A DNA stretch of 58,561 nt from Succinatimonas sp. UBA7265 (GCA_002473165.1 DKSD01000016.1:1-58561); one strand, 5' to 3'. Counted from the stretch's first letter, positions 41,864-51,080 are shown. Program-made: numbers and translations. The notes: a model not told the origin generated them from the sequence alone.

Positions 41864-43540
41864 ATGGAATCATTTGCAGAACTTTTTGAAGAGTCCTTAA
41901 AAGATAACACCGAGACCCGTCCGGGCTCCATGGTCAAAGGCAAGGTCGTCAAGATCGAGAACGGTTTCGTGATCGTCGACGCCGGCCTGAAGTCAGAGTC
42001 CGAGATCCCTGAGGAGCAGTTCAAGAACGCCCAGGGCGAGCTCGAAGTCAAAGTCGGCGACACGGTTGACGTGGCCCTTGAGTCGGTTGAAGCCGGCGAC
42101 GGCACCACCATGCTGTCTCGCGAGAAAGCCAAGCGCAACGAAGCCTGGAAGAAGCTCGAGACCGCTTTCAACGACAAGGAAGTGGTCACCGGCGTTATCG
42201 ACGGCAAGGTCAAAGGCGGCTTTACCGTCCAGTTAGGCGGCATCCGCGCCTTCCTGCCCGGTTCGCTCGTCGACATCCGCCCGGTGCGCGACACCACCCC
42301 GCTTGAGGGCAAGGAACTTCAGTTCAAAGTGATCAAACTCGATCAGAAGCGCAACAACGTCGTGGTTTCCCGCCGCGCCGTGATCGAGGCCGAGCACTCC
42401 ACCGATCGCGAGAAGATCCTCTCCACCTTGGCAGAAGGCCAGGTGATCAAGGGCATTGTCAAGAACCTCACCGATTACGGTGCGTTCGTTGATCTGGGCG
42501 GCGTTGACGGCCTGCTCCACATCACTGACATGTCCTGGAAGCGCGTCAAGCATCCTTCCGAGATCGTGACCGTCGGCCAGGAGATCGAGGTTAAGGTTCT
42601 CAAGTTCGACCGCGAGCGCCAGCGCGTGTCCTTAGGCCTTAAGCAGTTAGGCGCTGATCCTTGGACCGATGTCGCCGCCCGCTTCCCTGTGGGCTCTGTC
42701 ATTGAGGGCAAGGTCACGAACCTTACCGATTACGGCTGCTTCGTTGAGATCGCCGACGGCGTTGAAGGCCTCGTGCACGTCTCCGAGATGGACTGGACTA
42801 ACAAGAACGTCCACCCTGCCAAGATCGTCTCTGTCGGCGACAGCGTCAATGTGAAGGTCCTCGACATCGATCAGGAGCGCCGCCGCATTTCCTTAGGCCT
42901 CAAGCAGTGCAAGCCTAATCCTTGGGTTGAGTTCTCCGAGAGCCACCACAAGGGCGATCACGTCACCGGCAAGGTCAAGAGCATCACCGACTTCGGTATC
43001 TTTATCGGCCTGGACGGCGGCATCGACGGCCTCGTCCACCTCTCCGACATCTCATGGCAGCAGAATGGCGAGGATGCCGTCCGCAACTTCAAGAAGGGCG
43101 ACGAACTCACCGCTGTGGTGCTGCAGGTTGATCCGGACCGCGAGCGCATTTCCCTGGGCCTCAAGCAGATCGCCAACGATCCGTTTGCCGGCTATGTCGC
43201 CGAGCACCACAAGGGCTCGGTCGTGACCGGCACTGTGACCGCTGTTGAGCCGCGCGGCGCCACCGTGAAACTGGCTGATAACATCGAGGGCTACATCCGC
43301 GCATCCGATGTTTCCCGCGATCGCGTCGACGACGTGACCACCGTCCTTAAGGTCGGCGACACCGTCGAGGCCAAGTTCATGAACGTTGACCGCAAGTCCC
43401 ACCAGATCTCCCTGTCCATCCGTGCCAAGGATGAGGCCGAGGAGAAAGAGGCCCTTGAGACCATCAACCAGCAGGCCAGCCAGGAGCCTGCCACCACTGC
43501 CATGGCTGCCGCTTTCGCCGCCGCCGGCAAGAAGGAATAA
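41864..43540 (+). CDS. rpsA: 30S ribosomal protein S1
   Basis: RNA-binding ribosomal protein that draws mRNAs to the 30S subunit. It has 558 residues from ATG 41864 (E. coli 557); an upstream TTG at 41849 is unlikely because MESFAELFEESL aligns with the known N-terminus. Six S1 domains are visible as repeated VVKIENGFVIVDAG-, GKVKGGFTVQLGGIRAFLPG-, LTDYGAFVDLGGVDGLLHI-, LTDYGCFVEIADGVEGLVHV-, ITDFGIFIGLDGGIDGLVHL- and VEPRGATVKL-type motifs. As in other S1 genes no strong Shine-Dalgarno is present. Confidence 0.98.
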   Translation: MESFAELFEESLKDNTETRPGSMVKGKVVKIENGFVIVDAGLKSESEIPEEQFKNAQGELEVKVGDTVDVALESVEAGDGTTMLSREKAKRNEAWKKLETAFNDKEVVTGVIDGKVKGGFTVQLGGIRAFLPGSLVDIRPVRDTTPLEGKELQFKVIKLDQKRNNVVVSRRAVIEAEHSTDREKILSTLAEGQVIKGIVKNLTDYGAFVDLGGVDGLLHITDMSWKRVKHPSEIVTVGQEIEVKVLKFDRERQRVSLGLKQLGADPWTDVAARFPVGSVIEGKVTNLTDYGCFVEIADGVEGLVHVSEMDWTNKNVHPAKIVSVGDSVNVKVLDIDQERRRISLGLKQCKPNPWVEFSESHHKGDHVTGKVKSITDFGIFIGLDGGIDGLVHLSDISWQQNGEDAVRNFKKGDELTAVVLQVDPDRERISLGLKQIANDPFAGYVAEHHKGSVVTGTVTAVEPRGATVKLADNIEGYIRASDVSRDRVDDVTTVLKVGDTVEAKFMNVDRKSHQISLSIRAKDEAEEKEALETINQQASQEPATTAMAAAFAAAGKKE

Positions 43541-43580
43541 TTTCCTTTCAGCCGCCGCCTGAGCGCGGCGGCCTGGTGTT

Positions 43581-43617
43581 AAAAAGGCGTCCGGGAGTTC
43601 CTCCCGGGCGCCTTTTT
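43581..43617. terminator. Bidirectional terminator between rpsA and the DUF115 gene
   Basis: AAAAAGGCG.CCGGGAG pairs with CTCCCGG.CGCCTTTTT around TTC, with runs on both sides, so it serves both convergent genes. Confidence 0.9.
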
Positions 43618-43631
43618 GCTGCCTGAATCCT

Positions 43632-44942
43632 TTAACCGCGTTCGCAGCCGCGGATCACCGCGCCCCTTGAGGAGAGGTTTACAAAGCGGGTGTCCTTTCT
43701 TAAGGCGATCAGATTTTCCAGATCTTCGCGGTAGACGATGAAATTGCGCAGCGTGGGACGCGATGCACCGTCGTTACAGCTGACTTTAAGGCGGAAGTCT
43801 CCGTTGATGAAGCGATCCTCGGAGCGTTTGATCCCCGCGTGCGTGTACTCTTCATCGGCGGCAAAGTCGGCGCCTAAGAGGTAAACCGCGCGGGCCCCTT
43901 GGGCAAGGCACAGCGAAACTGCGGTAAGCGCCACCGATCCTGATCCCCAGAGCGCATCGCCGCCGCGCTCTTTTAAGGCGGGGGAGTTTTTTATAATGCG
44001 TTCTGAGAGCAGATAGCGCCGTCTGCCCGGGTAATCAAGCCACAGCCGTTGCAGCGAGGCTGCCGAATAGAGCAGGGTGCAACAGCGGTATAGGCTGAGA
44101 TCTTTGAAAAAAGCCGTTCCGGCGTGCCACCCTGCCAGATCATCTATGGACACCGCATAATCCGGGATGAGCTTTAAAGGCTCAAGAAAAGCGAGCGCGG
44201 TGTCCGCGGCGACAGTGACCATGCCTGGATGCGCTTTGAGCAGATCCTGCGCTTTTTTGAGATCGCGCTTCAGCGAAGGCCCCGAGCACAGCACCAGCGC
44301 TTCATTCCAGACTCCGAGCTCCGCGGCGCGGTAAGGCTGCTCTTTTTGCAAAAGCGGCAGGTTGTCCTGCACGTTTTTGCGGATGCGCAGCCCGGGGCCG
44401 CGCTCAAAACACTCTTTGGCGTACGCCTCGTCAAGCTCGGCGCGCAGCCTGAGCTTGAGATCGGGGACAAAGCGCTCCTCAAGGCTGAGCTCGGGGAGGA
44501 TCACGGCGCGGTTTTGCGCAGGCGCGCTGCCGTTTTCAGGAAGCTCAAAGCTTACTTCCTCTCTTATGAGCTCAATAAAATCGGAGTCGGCTGAACTTAA
44601 GATCGCAAAGAGCCTCGGGCAGAGCACCTGCACGCGGATCCGCCGCCTTGGCGCGAGCTTATTCAGCGCCAGGCGCACTTCATCGCCAAGCCCCAGTCCG
44701 TAGAGCCAGACATCCTGGTTAAAATCTATGTTCCTCAAGGCGCGCTCTGCCTGAAAGCTGCGGCGGTAGCGCGAGGTCAGCTGCCTGCCGTCTGCAAGCA
44801 GCGTCTGCTCTTTGCCCTCATCGACGCGCACCTGAGGATCACCCCAGGGAGCGTTTTCAAGCAGCGCCTTAAGCGCACGCGCAAAGGCGGGGCAGGTTTT
44901 CAACAGGGCTTTTTCTATGCCGGGATTTAATTGCGCGTTCAT
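43632..44942 (-). CDS. DUF115 / MptE-like (6-hydroxymethylpterin pyrophosphokinase-type) protein
   Basis: A 436-residue soluble protein. The central domain (about 210-380) has the DUF115 signatures ALVLCSGPSLKRDL, MVTVAADTALAFLEPLKLIPDYAVSID and GSGSVALTAVSLCLAQGARAVYLLGADFA. In archaea the family includes MptE; in bacteria it is best known from Maf-type flagellin glycosylation proteins and surface-glycan loci. No flagellar or glycan gene is near. It lies on the opposite strand inside the normally tight rpsA-ihfB pair, so it is an insertion into a conserved cluster. Confidence 0.72.
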   Translation of the reverse strand: MNAQLNPGIEKALLKTCPAFARALKALLENAPWGDPQVRVDEGKEQTLLADGRQLTSRYRRSFQAERALRNIDFNQDVWLYGLGLGDEVRLALNKLAPRRRIRVQVLCPRLFAILSSADSDFIELIREEVSFELPENGSAPAQNRAVILPELSLEERFVPDLKLRLRAELDEAYAKECFERGPGLRIRKNVQDNLPLLQKEQPYRAAELGVWNEALVLCSGPSLKRDLKKAQDLLKAHPGMVTVAADTALAFLEPLKLIPDYAVSIDDLAGWHAGTAFFKDLSLYRCCTLLYSAASLQRLWLDYPGRRRYLLSERIIKNSPALKERGGDALWGSGSVALTAVSLCLAQGARAVYLLGADFAADEEYTHAGIKRSEDRFINGDFRLKVSCNDGASRPTLRNFIVYREDLENLIALRKDTRFVNLSSRGAVIRGCERG

Positions 44943-45103
44943 TAAAACCTCGCGTTTTGCCGCGAAAGCGGCGCACTGTCATTGATGAATCTGTTGATTT
45001 TGGTTATTTTTAATTTAGAATTGGAGAAGATCCAGACAGATTTGCCCTGATACAGGATCGTGGATTTAAGATCCGGCGGACGCGCCCGTGCGCTCTGATG
45101 CGG

Positions 45104-45123
45104 CCGGCTTTTGGGCCGGTTTT
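45104..45123 (+). terminator. Terminator-like hairpin before ihfB
   Basis: CCGGC pairs with GCCGG around TTTTGG, followed by four T. It may be the remnant of the original rpsA-ihfB spacer left after insertion of the DUF115 gene. An AT-rich promoter region for ihfB follows (45150-45215). Confidence 0.4.
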
Positions 45124-45229
45124 CAGAAGTTACGTGATCTCGTACGTGTTTTTGCAAATCTAACTTGTTGTAATATCAACGGGATACTATTATTATACTT
45201 AAATTCATGTACTAGGATTCGGAGCGCTT

Positions 45230-45532
45230 ATGACCCGTGCAGAACTGATTGATAGTCTTACTAAAAGATTCCCGTATACCAATCCGCGCCAGATAGACAA
45301 CGCGGTAAGGGAAATTTTTGAACTGATGATAGAAACCCTCTCGGCCGGCGAGCGCATCGAGATCCGCGGTTTCGGCAGTTTCGAAATCCGGGTGCGCGAG
45401 CCGCGCATCGCCCACAACCCCAAGACCGGCGAGCAGGTGTCGCTGGATCGCCGCCGTGTCGTGCACTTCAAGCCTGGCGTTGAGCTGCGCGCCCGCGTCG
45501 ACTATCAGCCCGGCGAAGGTCCGCAGAACTGA
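45230..45532 (+). CDS. ihfB: Integration host factor subunit beta
   Basis: DNA-bending protein that works as a heterodimer with IhfA in recombination, replication and transcription. The 100 residues are a few longer than E. coli IhfB (94). MTRAELIDSLTKRFPYTNPRQIDNAVREI is the dimer helix region, and RGFGSFEIRVREPRIAHNPKTGEQV the DNA-binding arm with the intercalating Pro. CGGAGCG precedes the ATG. Followed by lapA-lapB-pyrF as in E. coli, but separated from rpsA by an inserted gene. Confidence 0.95.
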   Translation: MTRAELIDSLTKRFPYTNPRQIDNAVREIFELMIETLSAGERIEIRGFGSFEIRVREPRIAHNPKTGEQVSLDRRRVVHFKPGVELRARVDYQPGEGPQN

Positions 45533-45589
45533 TCTTTTGCCGTGCGCTGCGCCTGGCGCAGCTTTACTTTCACAATTACGGGGTTGACT

Positions 45590-45910
45590 ATGCTCAGGGT
45601 ATGGGCCTATGTGGCGTTGCTGGTCGTGCTGGTGGCTGTCGGTCTGGCGATCGGCTCGGCCAACGACGCCGCCGTCAGCTTTGATTATCTTTTTGGCAAA
45701 GCTGACATGCCGGTGAGCTCGGTGCTGGTGATCGGGATCATCTTCGGCGTGATCCTCGGCATGTACCTGTGCCTGCTGCTGTGCTTTAAACTTTGGCGCG
45801 GCGGCAGATCGCTGCGCGGCGACGTCAAATCGCTGCGCCGGCAGCTTGAGGAATTAAAAAGCAAATCCGGCGGGGCGGAAGACGTTTCAGCCGAAGATCC
45901 CAAGAGCTGA
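45590..45910 (+). CDS. lapA: LapA-family inner-membrane protein
   Basis: Lipopolysaccharide assembly protein A, partner of LapB in the control of LpxC and LPS supply. 106 residues from ATG 45590 (MLRVWAYVALLVVLVAVGLAIGS...), with two membrane helices and the family motif NDAAVSFDYLFGKADMPVSSVL between them, then a coiled cytoplasmic tail (LRGDVKSLRRQLEELKSKS). An upstream in-frame ATG at 45542 would add 16 residues with no homology. The stop is three bases before lapB. Confidence 0.9.
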   Translation: MLRVWAYVALLVVLVAVGLAIGSANDAAVSFDYLFGKADMPVSSVLVIGIIFGVILGMYLCLLLCFKLWRGGRSLRGDVKSLRRQLEELKSKSGGAEDVSAEDPKS

Positions 45911-45913
45911 CGC

Positions 45914-47077
45914 ATGCTCGAACTCCTCTTCCTGCTGCTGCCCGTAGCCGCTGTCTACGGGTATTTTATGGGGCGCGCCTCCATGCGCTCCAAAGCTCTC
46001 CAAAGCAGGAACCGCAACCGCACCGCTTATCTCAAAGGCGTCGAGTACCTCTTATCCAACAATCAGGAAAAAGCGGTCGACAACTTCATCACCTACCTCA
46101 ACACCTCAGATCCAACGTTTGAAACCCGCATGGCGCTGGGCAATCTGCTGCGCCAGCGCGGCGAGACGGAGAAGGCCATCGCGCTGCACGAGAAAATGGC
46201 CTCAGATCCTGAGAGCGATGAGACCGGCCATGAGCTTTCGCGCCTGGAGCTGGCCCGCGATTTTTTAAACGCCGGCGTCTTTGACCAGGCCGAGGAACTG
46301 TTAAAGCAGCTTTTGGAGATCCCGCGCCAGCGCGCGGAGAGCGCCAAACTGCTGCTTAAGGTCTACGAGCGCGAAGGCGATTTTCGCAAAGCCGCGGAAG
46401 TCGCAGTGAAATTTGGCCGGGAGAGCGGCCTTAAGATCGCCTCGCAGCTGTGCAATTATTTTTGCGAGCTCGGGCGCGAGGAGCAGAGCGCCGGCCGCGA
46501 CGATCAGGCCGAAGGGCTGTTTCGCAAGGCCCTGGAGCAGGATCGCGATGCGGTGCGCCCGCGCCTGATGCTCGCTGACGTTTACCTCAAAAAAGGGCGC
46601 AACGCCGAGGCGGAAACGCTGGTGCGCGAGGCCGGGCACCTCGATCCCGGCATGGGCATGCTCTGCCTTGATTATCTCAAGCGCTGCTATGCCAACCGCG
46701 CCGATCCCAAATACCGCATCGCGCTTGAAGATCTTGTGAGAACGACGAAATCGGCGTCGGCCGTCTGCGAGCTCGCCTCGGCCGTGTTGCAGGATTCAGG
46801 TCCCCATGACGCCGAGGAACTGCTCGCCGGCGCCCTGCATGAGAAACACAACATCAAGATCTTTTCAAAACTGCTGGAGATCCGCTCCCGCGGGCTGGAC
46901 GCGCGCGAGAACGAGACGGTTTCGGAATTCCGCTCCCTCATAGACGCCCAGGCAGCCTCTTCGCCGCGCTATGTGTGCCGGCGCTGCGGCTTTGAGTCGT
47001 CGGTGATGTTCTGGCAGTGCCCCTCGTGCCGCAAGTGGAACAGCCTCAAACCCAGGGGCGGAATAGACGGAGACTGA
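45914..47077 (+). CDS. lapB: Lipopolysaccharide assembly protein LapB
   Basis: Membrane-anchored TPR protein that directs LpxC to FtsH for degradation and coordinates LPS export. The 387 residues match E. coli (389). The N-terminal helix is LLFLLLPVAAVYGYFMGRAS; about nine TPRs follow; the C-terminal rubredoxin-like zinc site is CRRCGF...CPSCRKW (about 357-380). It lies between lapA and pyrF, whose ATG is two bases after the stop. Confidence 0.95.
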   Translation: MLELLFLLLPVAAVYGYFMGRASMRSKALQSRNRNRTAYLKGVEYLLSNNQEKAVDNFITYLNTSDPTFETRMALGNLLRQRGETEKAIALHEKMASDPESDETGHELSRLELARDFLNAGVFDQAEELLKQLLEIPRQRAESAKLLLKVYEREGDFRKAAEVAVKFGRESGLKIASQLCNYFCELGREEQSAGRDDQAEGLFRKALEQDRDAVRPRLMLADVYLKKGRNAEAETLVREAGHLDPGMGMLCLDYLKRCYANRADPKYRIALEDLVRTTKSASAVCELASAVLQDSGPHDAEELLAGALHEKHNIKIFSKLLEIRSRGLDARENETVSEFRSLIDAQAASSPRYVCRRCGFESSVMFWQCPSCRKWNSLKPRGGIDGD

Positions 47078-47078
47078 C

Positions 47079-47783
47079 ATGACCGATCCTAAAATCATCG
47101 TCGCGCTTGATTACCAGACCTCAGACGAGGCGCTGGAGTTTGTAAAAAAAGTCACCCCCGAAAAATGCCGGCTTAAGGTGGGCAACGAGCTTTTCACCGC
47201 CGCAGGGCCTGAGCTGGTACGCACCTTGTGCGAAAAAGGCTTCGGGGTTTTCCTTGATCTCAAATTCCACGACATCCCCAACACGGTGGCTCAGGCCTGC
47301 CGCAGCGCGGCGAGGCTCGGCGTGTGGCTCATGAACGTGCACGCCTCAGGGGGCGAGGTGATGATGCGCGCCGCAGCCGCTGCGCTCGCAGAATTTCCCA
47401 GCCGGCCGCTGCTTATAGGCGTGACCGTGCTGACGTCCATGGATGAGGCGCAGCTTGCGGGGATCGGCATGGAAGTTTCCCCCTTGGACCAGGTAAAGCG
47501 CCTGGCGGCGCTGGCCTCGCGCAGCGGACTTGACGGAGTTGTCTGTTCGGCCCGTGAGGTTCAGGCGGTCAAGGCCGCGGCTGGGAAGGATTTTCTGTGC
47601 GTCACCCCGGGGATCAGGCCGCAGTGGGCGGCCGCCGGGGATCAAAAGAGGATCATGACGCCTGAAGCGGCAATAAAAGAGGGCTCTGATTATCTCGTCA
47701 TCGGGCGCCCGGTTACCCGGGCTGATGATCCGCTCAAAGCCCTTGAAATGATCGAAACGGAAATCAGCGCCGCACAAAAATGA
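47079..47783 (+). CDS. pyrF: Orotidine 5'-phosphate decarboxylase
   Basis: Last step of UMP synthesis. The 234 residues fit the bacterial group I enzyme (E. coli 245). The catalytic Asp-Lys-Asp signature is FLDLKFHDIPNTV; ALDYQT, PGIRPQ and YLVIGRPVTRADDP are phosphate- and substrate-binding motifs. It is the last gene of the ihfB-lapAB-pyrF unit. A GAGGATCAG/CTGATCCTC hairpin at about 47805-47827 overlaps the 3' end of the convergent hns gene and may end both transcripts. Confidence 0.96.
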   Translation: MTDPKIIVALDYQTSDEALEFVKKVTPEKCRLKVGNELFTAAGPELVRTLCEKGFGVFLDLKFHDIPNTVAQACRSAARLGVWLMNVHASGGEVMMRAAAAALAEFPSRPLLIGVTVLTSMDEAQLAGIGMEVSPLDQVKRLAALASRSGLDGVVCSAREVQAVKAAAGKDFLCVTPGIRPQWAAAGDQKRIMTPEAAIKEGSDYLVIGRPVTRADDPLKALEMIETEISAAQK

Positions 47784-47811
47784 AGCTTTCCGCACGGCGG
47801 TTATCTGAGGA

Positions 47812-48231
47812 TCAGGCCTGCTGATCCTCGTCTTTTATCAGGTAATCCTGCTTAGTGGTGCCGTCGCGCTCTATAAGTTTGCGCAGCTCCACCGGAAGCT
47901 TGCCCTGGCCGGTCCACTCATGGGTGAGGCCGTCAGTGCCCGTGAAACGGTAGCGGGCCTTCATGGTGCGGCGAGGGCGCTTGCCTGAGAGTTCCTCGTC
48001 GGCGTAGGTCTTAAGCTCGCTCTTACTGATCCCGGCCTGAGCCATCAGGTCGGCGATGTTCCTTAAAACATCGCGTTTTTTCTTTTTGACTTCTTCGCTT
48101 TCCTGATCTTTGAGTTTCTTCTCTTCAAGCACTTCATTTAAAACTTTGATGAGCTTCGCAGTCTGGGAAAGGGAAAGATCAGCGCAAGCCTTGCGGGCGG
48201 CGCGCTTAGTCAGCAGTTCTGTTAATTCCAT
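47812..48231 (-). CDS. hns: H-NS family nucleoid protein
   Basis: A 139-residue H-NS/StpA-type silencer of AT-rich DNA. The N-terminal coiled-coil oligomerisation region (about 1-70, LLTKRAARKACADLSLSQTAKLIKVLNEVLEEKK) is joined by a linker to the C-terminal DNA-binding domain YRFTGTDGLTHEWTGQGKLPVELRKLIE, where TGQGKLP stands for the TWTGQGRTP minor-groove loop. An AT-rich upstream region fits the autoregulation known for hns. AT-rich acquired genes in this window are candidate targets. Confidence 0.92.
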   Translation of the reverse strand: MELTELLTKRAARKACADLSLSQTAKLIKVLNEVLEEKKLKDQESEEVKKKKRDVLRNIADLMAQAGISKSELKTYADEELSGKRPRRTMKARYRFTGTDGLTHEWTGQGKLPVELRKLIERDGTTKQDYLIKDEDQQA

Positions 48232-48585
48232 TAGTTTACGGTCCTTAAAGAAGAAAAGGTTTTAAGCTTTTAATTAGTTGAATATGATAACACTTATTTT
48301 TGAGATTATCTCAGTGTAAATGATTATCCGTTTCTCTTTCAAATTTGCCTGATTACCGTGATGATAAAAATTCGCGCCAAGGCATAAAGATTCACCCGCT
48401 TTGGATCACACATTTTTTTCGTCTGAAAATTTAAGCCGGATCGCAAAACCGCAAATTTTGCAAAGCTGATCTCATTCTTAACACTTGCTTGTTATAACTG
48501 CCTTTTATGTGCGGCAGGGCACATTTGCCTGTCCTGTTTGTGTCTATACTTCCTTATACAAGTTAAGAGCAGAGGTTATTATCCC
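48232..48585. other. AT-rich spacer between divergent hns and a small gene
   Basis: About 350 bp, richest in A+T in the window. It should hold the hns promoter (GAGATAATCTC palindrome at 48302-48312; TATCAT-type -10 region) and the promoter of the small plus-strand gene (TATACT at about 48543). No coding frame is credible. Confidence 0.45.
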
Positions 48586-48789
48586 ATGCGAGTTTTCCCA
48601 GAGTATTCACCGGTGCGCATCGCCAGATACGTGAAGTGCTTTTTCAGAGGCTCCTTCGCCATCAAAGGCAAAGGTGAATTCTCTTTCGATTTTGGCAAAG
48701 TCATTGTGGATCAGATTGACGATCGTGTCAGGCTGCGCATCTGCAATGAGGTAAACCGGGAAATCCTCGGCATGGCTCGTGTGATGTAA
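48586..48789 (+). CDS. Small conserved-looking protein of unknown function
   Basis: A 67-residue protein, MRVFPEYSPVRIARYVKCFF... then RGSFAIKGKGEFSFDFGKVIV. I do not recognise it with a name. ATG 48586 has GAGG nine bases upstream; an in-frame ATG at 48538 would add 16 residues. It is basic, has no signal peptide or membrane helix, and looks like a small beta-rich regulator or RNA-binding protein. It has its own terminator (48809-48840), so it is a separate, deliberate transcript. Confidence 0.6.
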   Translation: MRVFPEYSPVRIARYVKCFFRGSFAIKGKGEFSFDFGKVIVDQIDDRVRLRICNEVNREILGMARVM

Positions 48790-48808
48790 TGCCGCCTGTC
48801 CGCCCAAG

Positions 48809-48840
48809 GCCGGATCCGCTGATCCGGCTTTTGTGTTTTT
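48809..48840 (+). terminator. Rho-independent terminator after the small gene
   Basis: GCCGGATC and GATCCGGC form an 8-bp stem with a CGCT loop and a T-rich tail. Confidence 0.88.
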
Positions 48841-48957
48841 AAAATCCTCTGCATGCTCCCTTTTGTTGCCTCAAGCAGCGCAAGCTTAGGCGTTTTGCGA
48901 CGCGCTGTATAATTGTCACATTTGTTGCCGCCTTGCCGGTTTTACCTTTGAGGTTTT

Positions 48958-49974
48958 ATGAATAAGCTATCCGACAATTCTGAGCTTTCCGCGATCTACC
49001 GGCAGCTTGATGATCCGCCTACGAGCCAGGAAATGGAGCAGGCGCTCTCAGAGGAGCTGTTCACCGTTCAGGATGTCGTGCGCTATCTCGTGTCCTGCTT
49101 TGCCGCCCATCACGTGTTCGTAGGGCACGGCACGGACAATTACTGGGACGAAGCGCTGGAGATCGTGCAGGCCGTGATGCACCTCACCCCTCCCTGCGAC
49201 GATTCCACGCTGACCTCAAGACTGACGCGCGATGAGCGAGTGCTCATCGGCAAGATCGCCAGGCTGCGCATCCTCAGCCATATCCCGACTCCTTACCTGA
49301 CGCACCGGGCTTTCTTCTGCGGGCGCCAGTTCTACGTCGACGGCCGCGTCATCATCCCGCGCTCGCCCATAGGCGAGATGATCGAAAATTCTTTTGCCCC
49401 GTACCTCGAGCGCGATCCCGAAAGGGTGCTGGACATGTGCACCGGCTCAGGCTGCATCGCCGTGGCGATTGCGCTGCAGTTTGAAGGGGAAGCCGAGGTC
49501 GATGCTGTCGATATTGATGACGGGGCGCTGGAAGTGGCTGCTATCAATATCGGCGCATACGATCTTGAGGAGGTCGTCACCCCGATCAAGAGCGATCTCT
49601 TTAAAAACCTCCCTGAAGGCGACAAATACGATCTCATAGTCGCGAACCCTCCTTATGTGGATCGCGAAGATCTGGAAAACATGCCTGAGGAATACCACCA
49701 GGAGCCTGAGCTGGCCTTAGGCTCAGGCGATGACGGGCTGGACTGCGTCAGGCGCATCCTCGCCGACGCGGCGGCCTTTTTAAACGAGGACGGGATCCTC
49801 GTGATGGAGGTCGGCAATTCCGAGAGCCATCTGGTGGACGCTTTCCCCATGGTGCCGTTCCATTTTGTCGATCTGAAAAAAGGCGGCACCGGCGTGTTCG
49901 TGCTCTCCAAAGAGCAGCTGGATGCCTACCACGAAGTCTTTAAGCAGGCCGCTTACGGCACAAAGGGGGAGTGA
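48958..49974 (+). CDS. prmB: Ribosomal protein L3 glutamine methyltransferase PrmB
   Basis: Methylates the amide of a glutamine in ribosomal protein L3. It has 338 residues (E. coli 310). The catalytic NPPY motif is in LIVANPPYVDREDL, and the SAM-binding motif is VLDMCTGSGCIAVAIAL. The N-terminal helical domain (SQEMEQALSEELFTVQDVVRYLVS) and FCGRQFYVDGRVIIPRSPIGEMI are typical of PrmB, not PrmC. The ATG follows TTGAGG. aroC starts two bases after the stop, an arrangement kept in gammaproteobacteria. Confidence 0.94.
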   Translation: MNKLSDNSELSAIYRQLDDPPTSQEMEQALSEELFTVQDVVRYLVSCFAAHHVFVGHGTDNYWDEALEIVQAVMHLTPPCDDSTLTSRLTRDERVLIGKIARLRILSHIPTPYLTHRAFFCGRQFYVDGRVIIPRSPIGEMIENSFAPYLERDPERVLDMCTGSGCIAVAIALQFEGEAEVDAVDIDDGALEVAAINIGAYDLEEVVTPIKSDLFKNLPEGDKYDLIVANPPYVDREDLENMPEEYHQEPELALGSGDDGLDCVRRILADAAAFLNEDGILVMEVGNSESHLVDAFPMVPFHFVDLKKGGTGVFVLSKEQLDAYHEVFKQAAYGTKGE

Positions 49975-49976
49975 TC

Positions 49977-51077
49977 ATGCCGGCAAACACTTTCGGGGAG
50001 ATCTTCAGGGTTACAACCTGCGGCGAAAGCCACGGCGAGGCGCTCTGCGCGATCATCGACGGCTGCCCGCCGCAGATAGAGCTGAGCGAGGCGGACATCC
50101 AGCCGGATCTCGATCGCCGCCGCCCCGGCTCGACGCGCTACGGCACGCCGCGCAGCGAGGCCGATCAGGTGCAGATCCTCTCAGGCGTGTTTGAGGGCAA
50201 AACCACGGGCACGCCCATCGGCCTGCTGATTAAAAACACCTCGCAGCGCTCGCAGGATTACAGCGCCATCGCCGAGTGCTTCCGCCCCGGGCATGCCGAT
50301 TACACCTACCTGGCAAAATACGGGATCCGCGACTATCGCGGCGGCGGCCGGGCTTCGGCGCGCGAGACGGCCATGCGCGTGGCCGCAGGTGCCGTGGCTA
50401 AAAAGGTTTTAAGGGAGCTGTTTAACACGGAGATCGCAGGCTGCGTGACCGCCATAGGCGGGATCAGCACCCCGCTTTTTGATCCCAAAGCGGCCTCGGA
50501 GAACGAGTTTAATTTTGCTGATCCAAAGAAGCTCCCGGGGCTTAAGGATCTGTTTAAAGAGCTTGCGGCCGCAGGCGACAGCGCCGGCGCCGTCGTCGAG
50601 GTGCGCGCCCGCGGCGTGGCCGCCGGCTGGGGCGCTCCGGTGTTTGACCGCCTTGACGCCTCGATCGCCGCTGCCATGATGGGCATAAACGCCGTCAAGG
50701 GCGTGGAGATCGGCGACGGTTTTGCCATGGCGGCCATGCGCGGCACTCAGGCGCGCGATGAGATCAGCAAGGAAGGCTTTCTCTCGAACCATTCCGGCGG
50801 CATTTTAGGCGGGATCAGTTCAGGGCAGGAGATCCGGGTGCGCCTGGCGCTCAAGCCGACCTCTTCGATCCTCACCCCGGGGCGCAGCCTCAACATCCGC
50901 GGCGAAGAGGTGAGCGTTGTGACGCGCGGCCGCCATGATCCCTGTGTCGGGATCCGCGCCGTCCCCATAGCCGAAGCCATGCTGGCGCTGTGCCTTTTGG
51001 ATGCCGCGATGATGCAAAAGGCGCAGTGCTTTGCAGCATCTGCGCCTTCGCTTAAGATCCCTGCGGGCAAAAACTGA
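49977..51077 (+). CDS. aroC: Chorismate synthase
   Basis: Last step of the shikimate pathway, making chorismate with reduced FMN. It has 366 residues from ATG 49977, which has GGGGGAG five bases before and aligns with the known N-terminus (MPANTFGEIFRVTTCGESHG). Other signatures are FRPGHADYTYLAKYG, RGGGRASARETAMRVAAGAVAKK and GRHDPCVGIRAVPIAEAM. A GTG two codons upstream overlaps the prmB stop but is less likely. It ends three bases from a convergent gene with no terminator between. Confidence 0.97.
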   Translation: MPANTFGEIFRVTTCGESHGEALCAIIDGCPPQIELSEADIQPDLDRRRPGSTRYGTPRSEADQVQILSGVFEGKTTGTPIGLLIKNTSQRSQDYSAIAECFRPGHADYTYLAKYGIRDYRGGGRASARETAMRVAAGAVAKKVLRELFNTEIAGCVTAIGGISTPLFDPKAASENEFNFADPKKLPGLKDLFKELAAAGDSAGAVVEVRARGVAAGWGAPVFDRLDASIAAAMMGINAVKGVEIGDGFAMAAMRGTQARDEISKEGFLSNHSGGILGGISSGQEIRVRLALKPTSSILTPGRSLNIRGEEVSVVTRGRHDPCVGIRAVPIAEAMLALCLLDAAMMQKAQCFAASAPSLKIPAGKN

Positions 51078-51080
51078 CCG

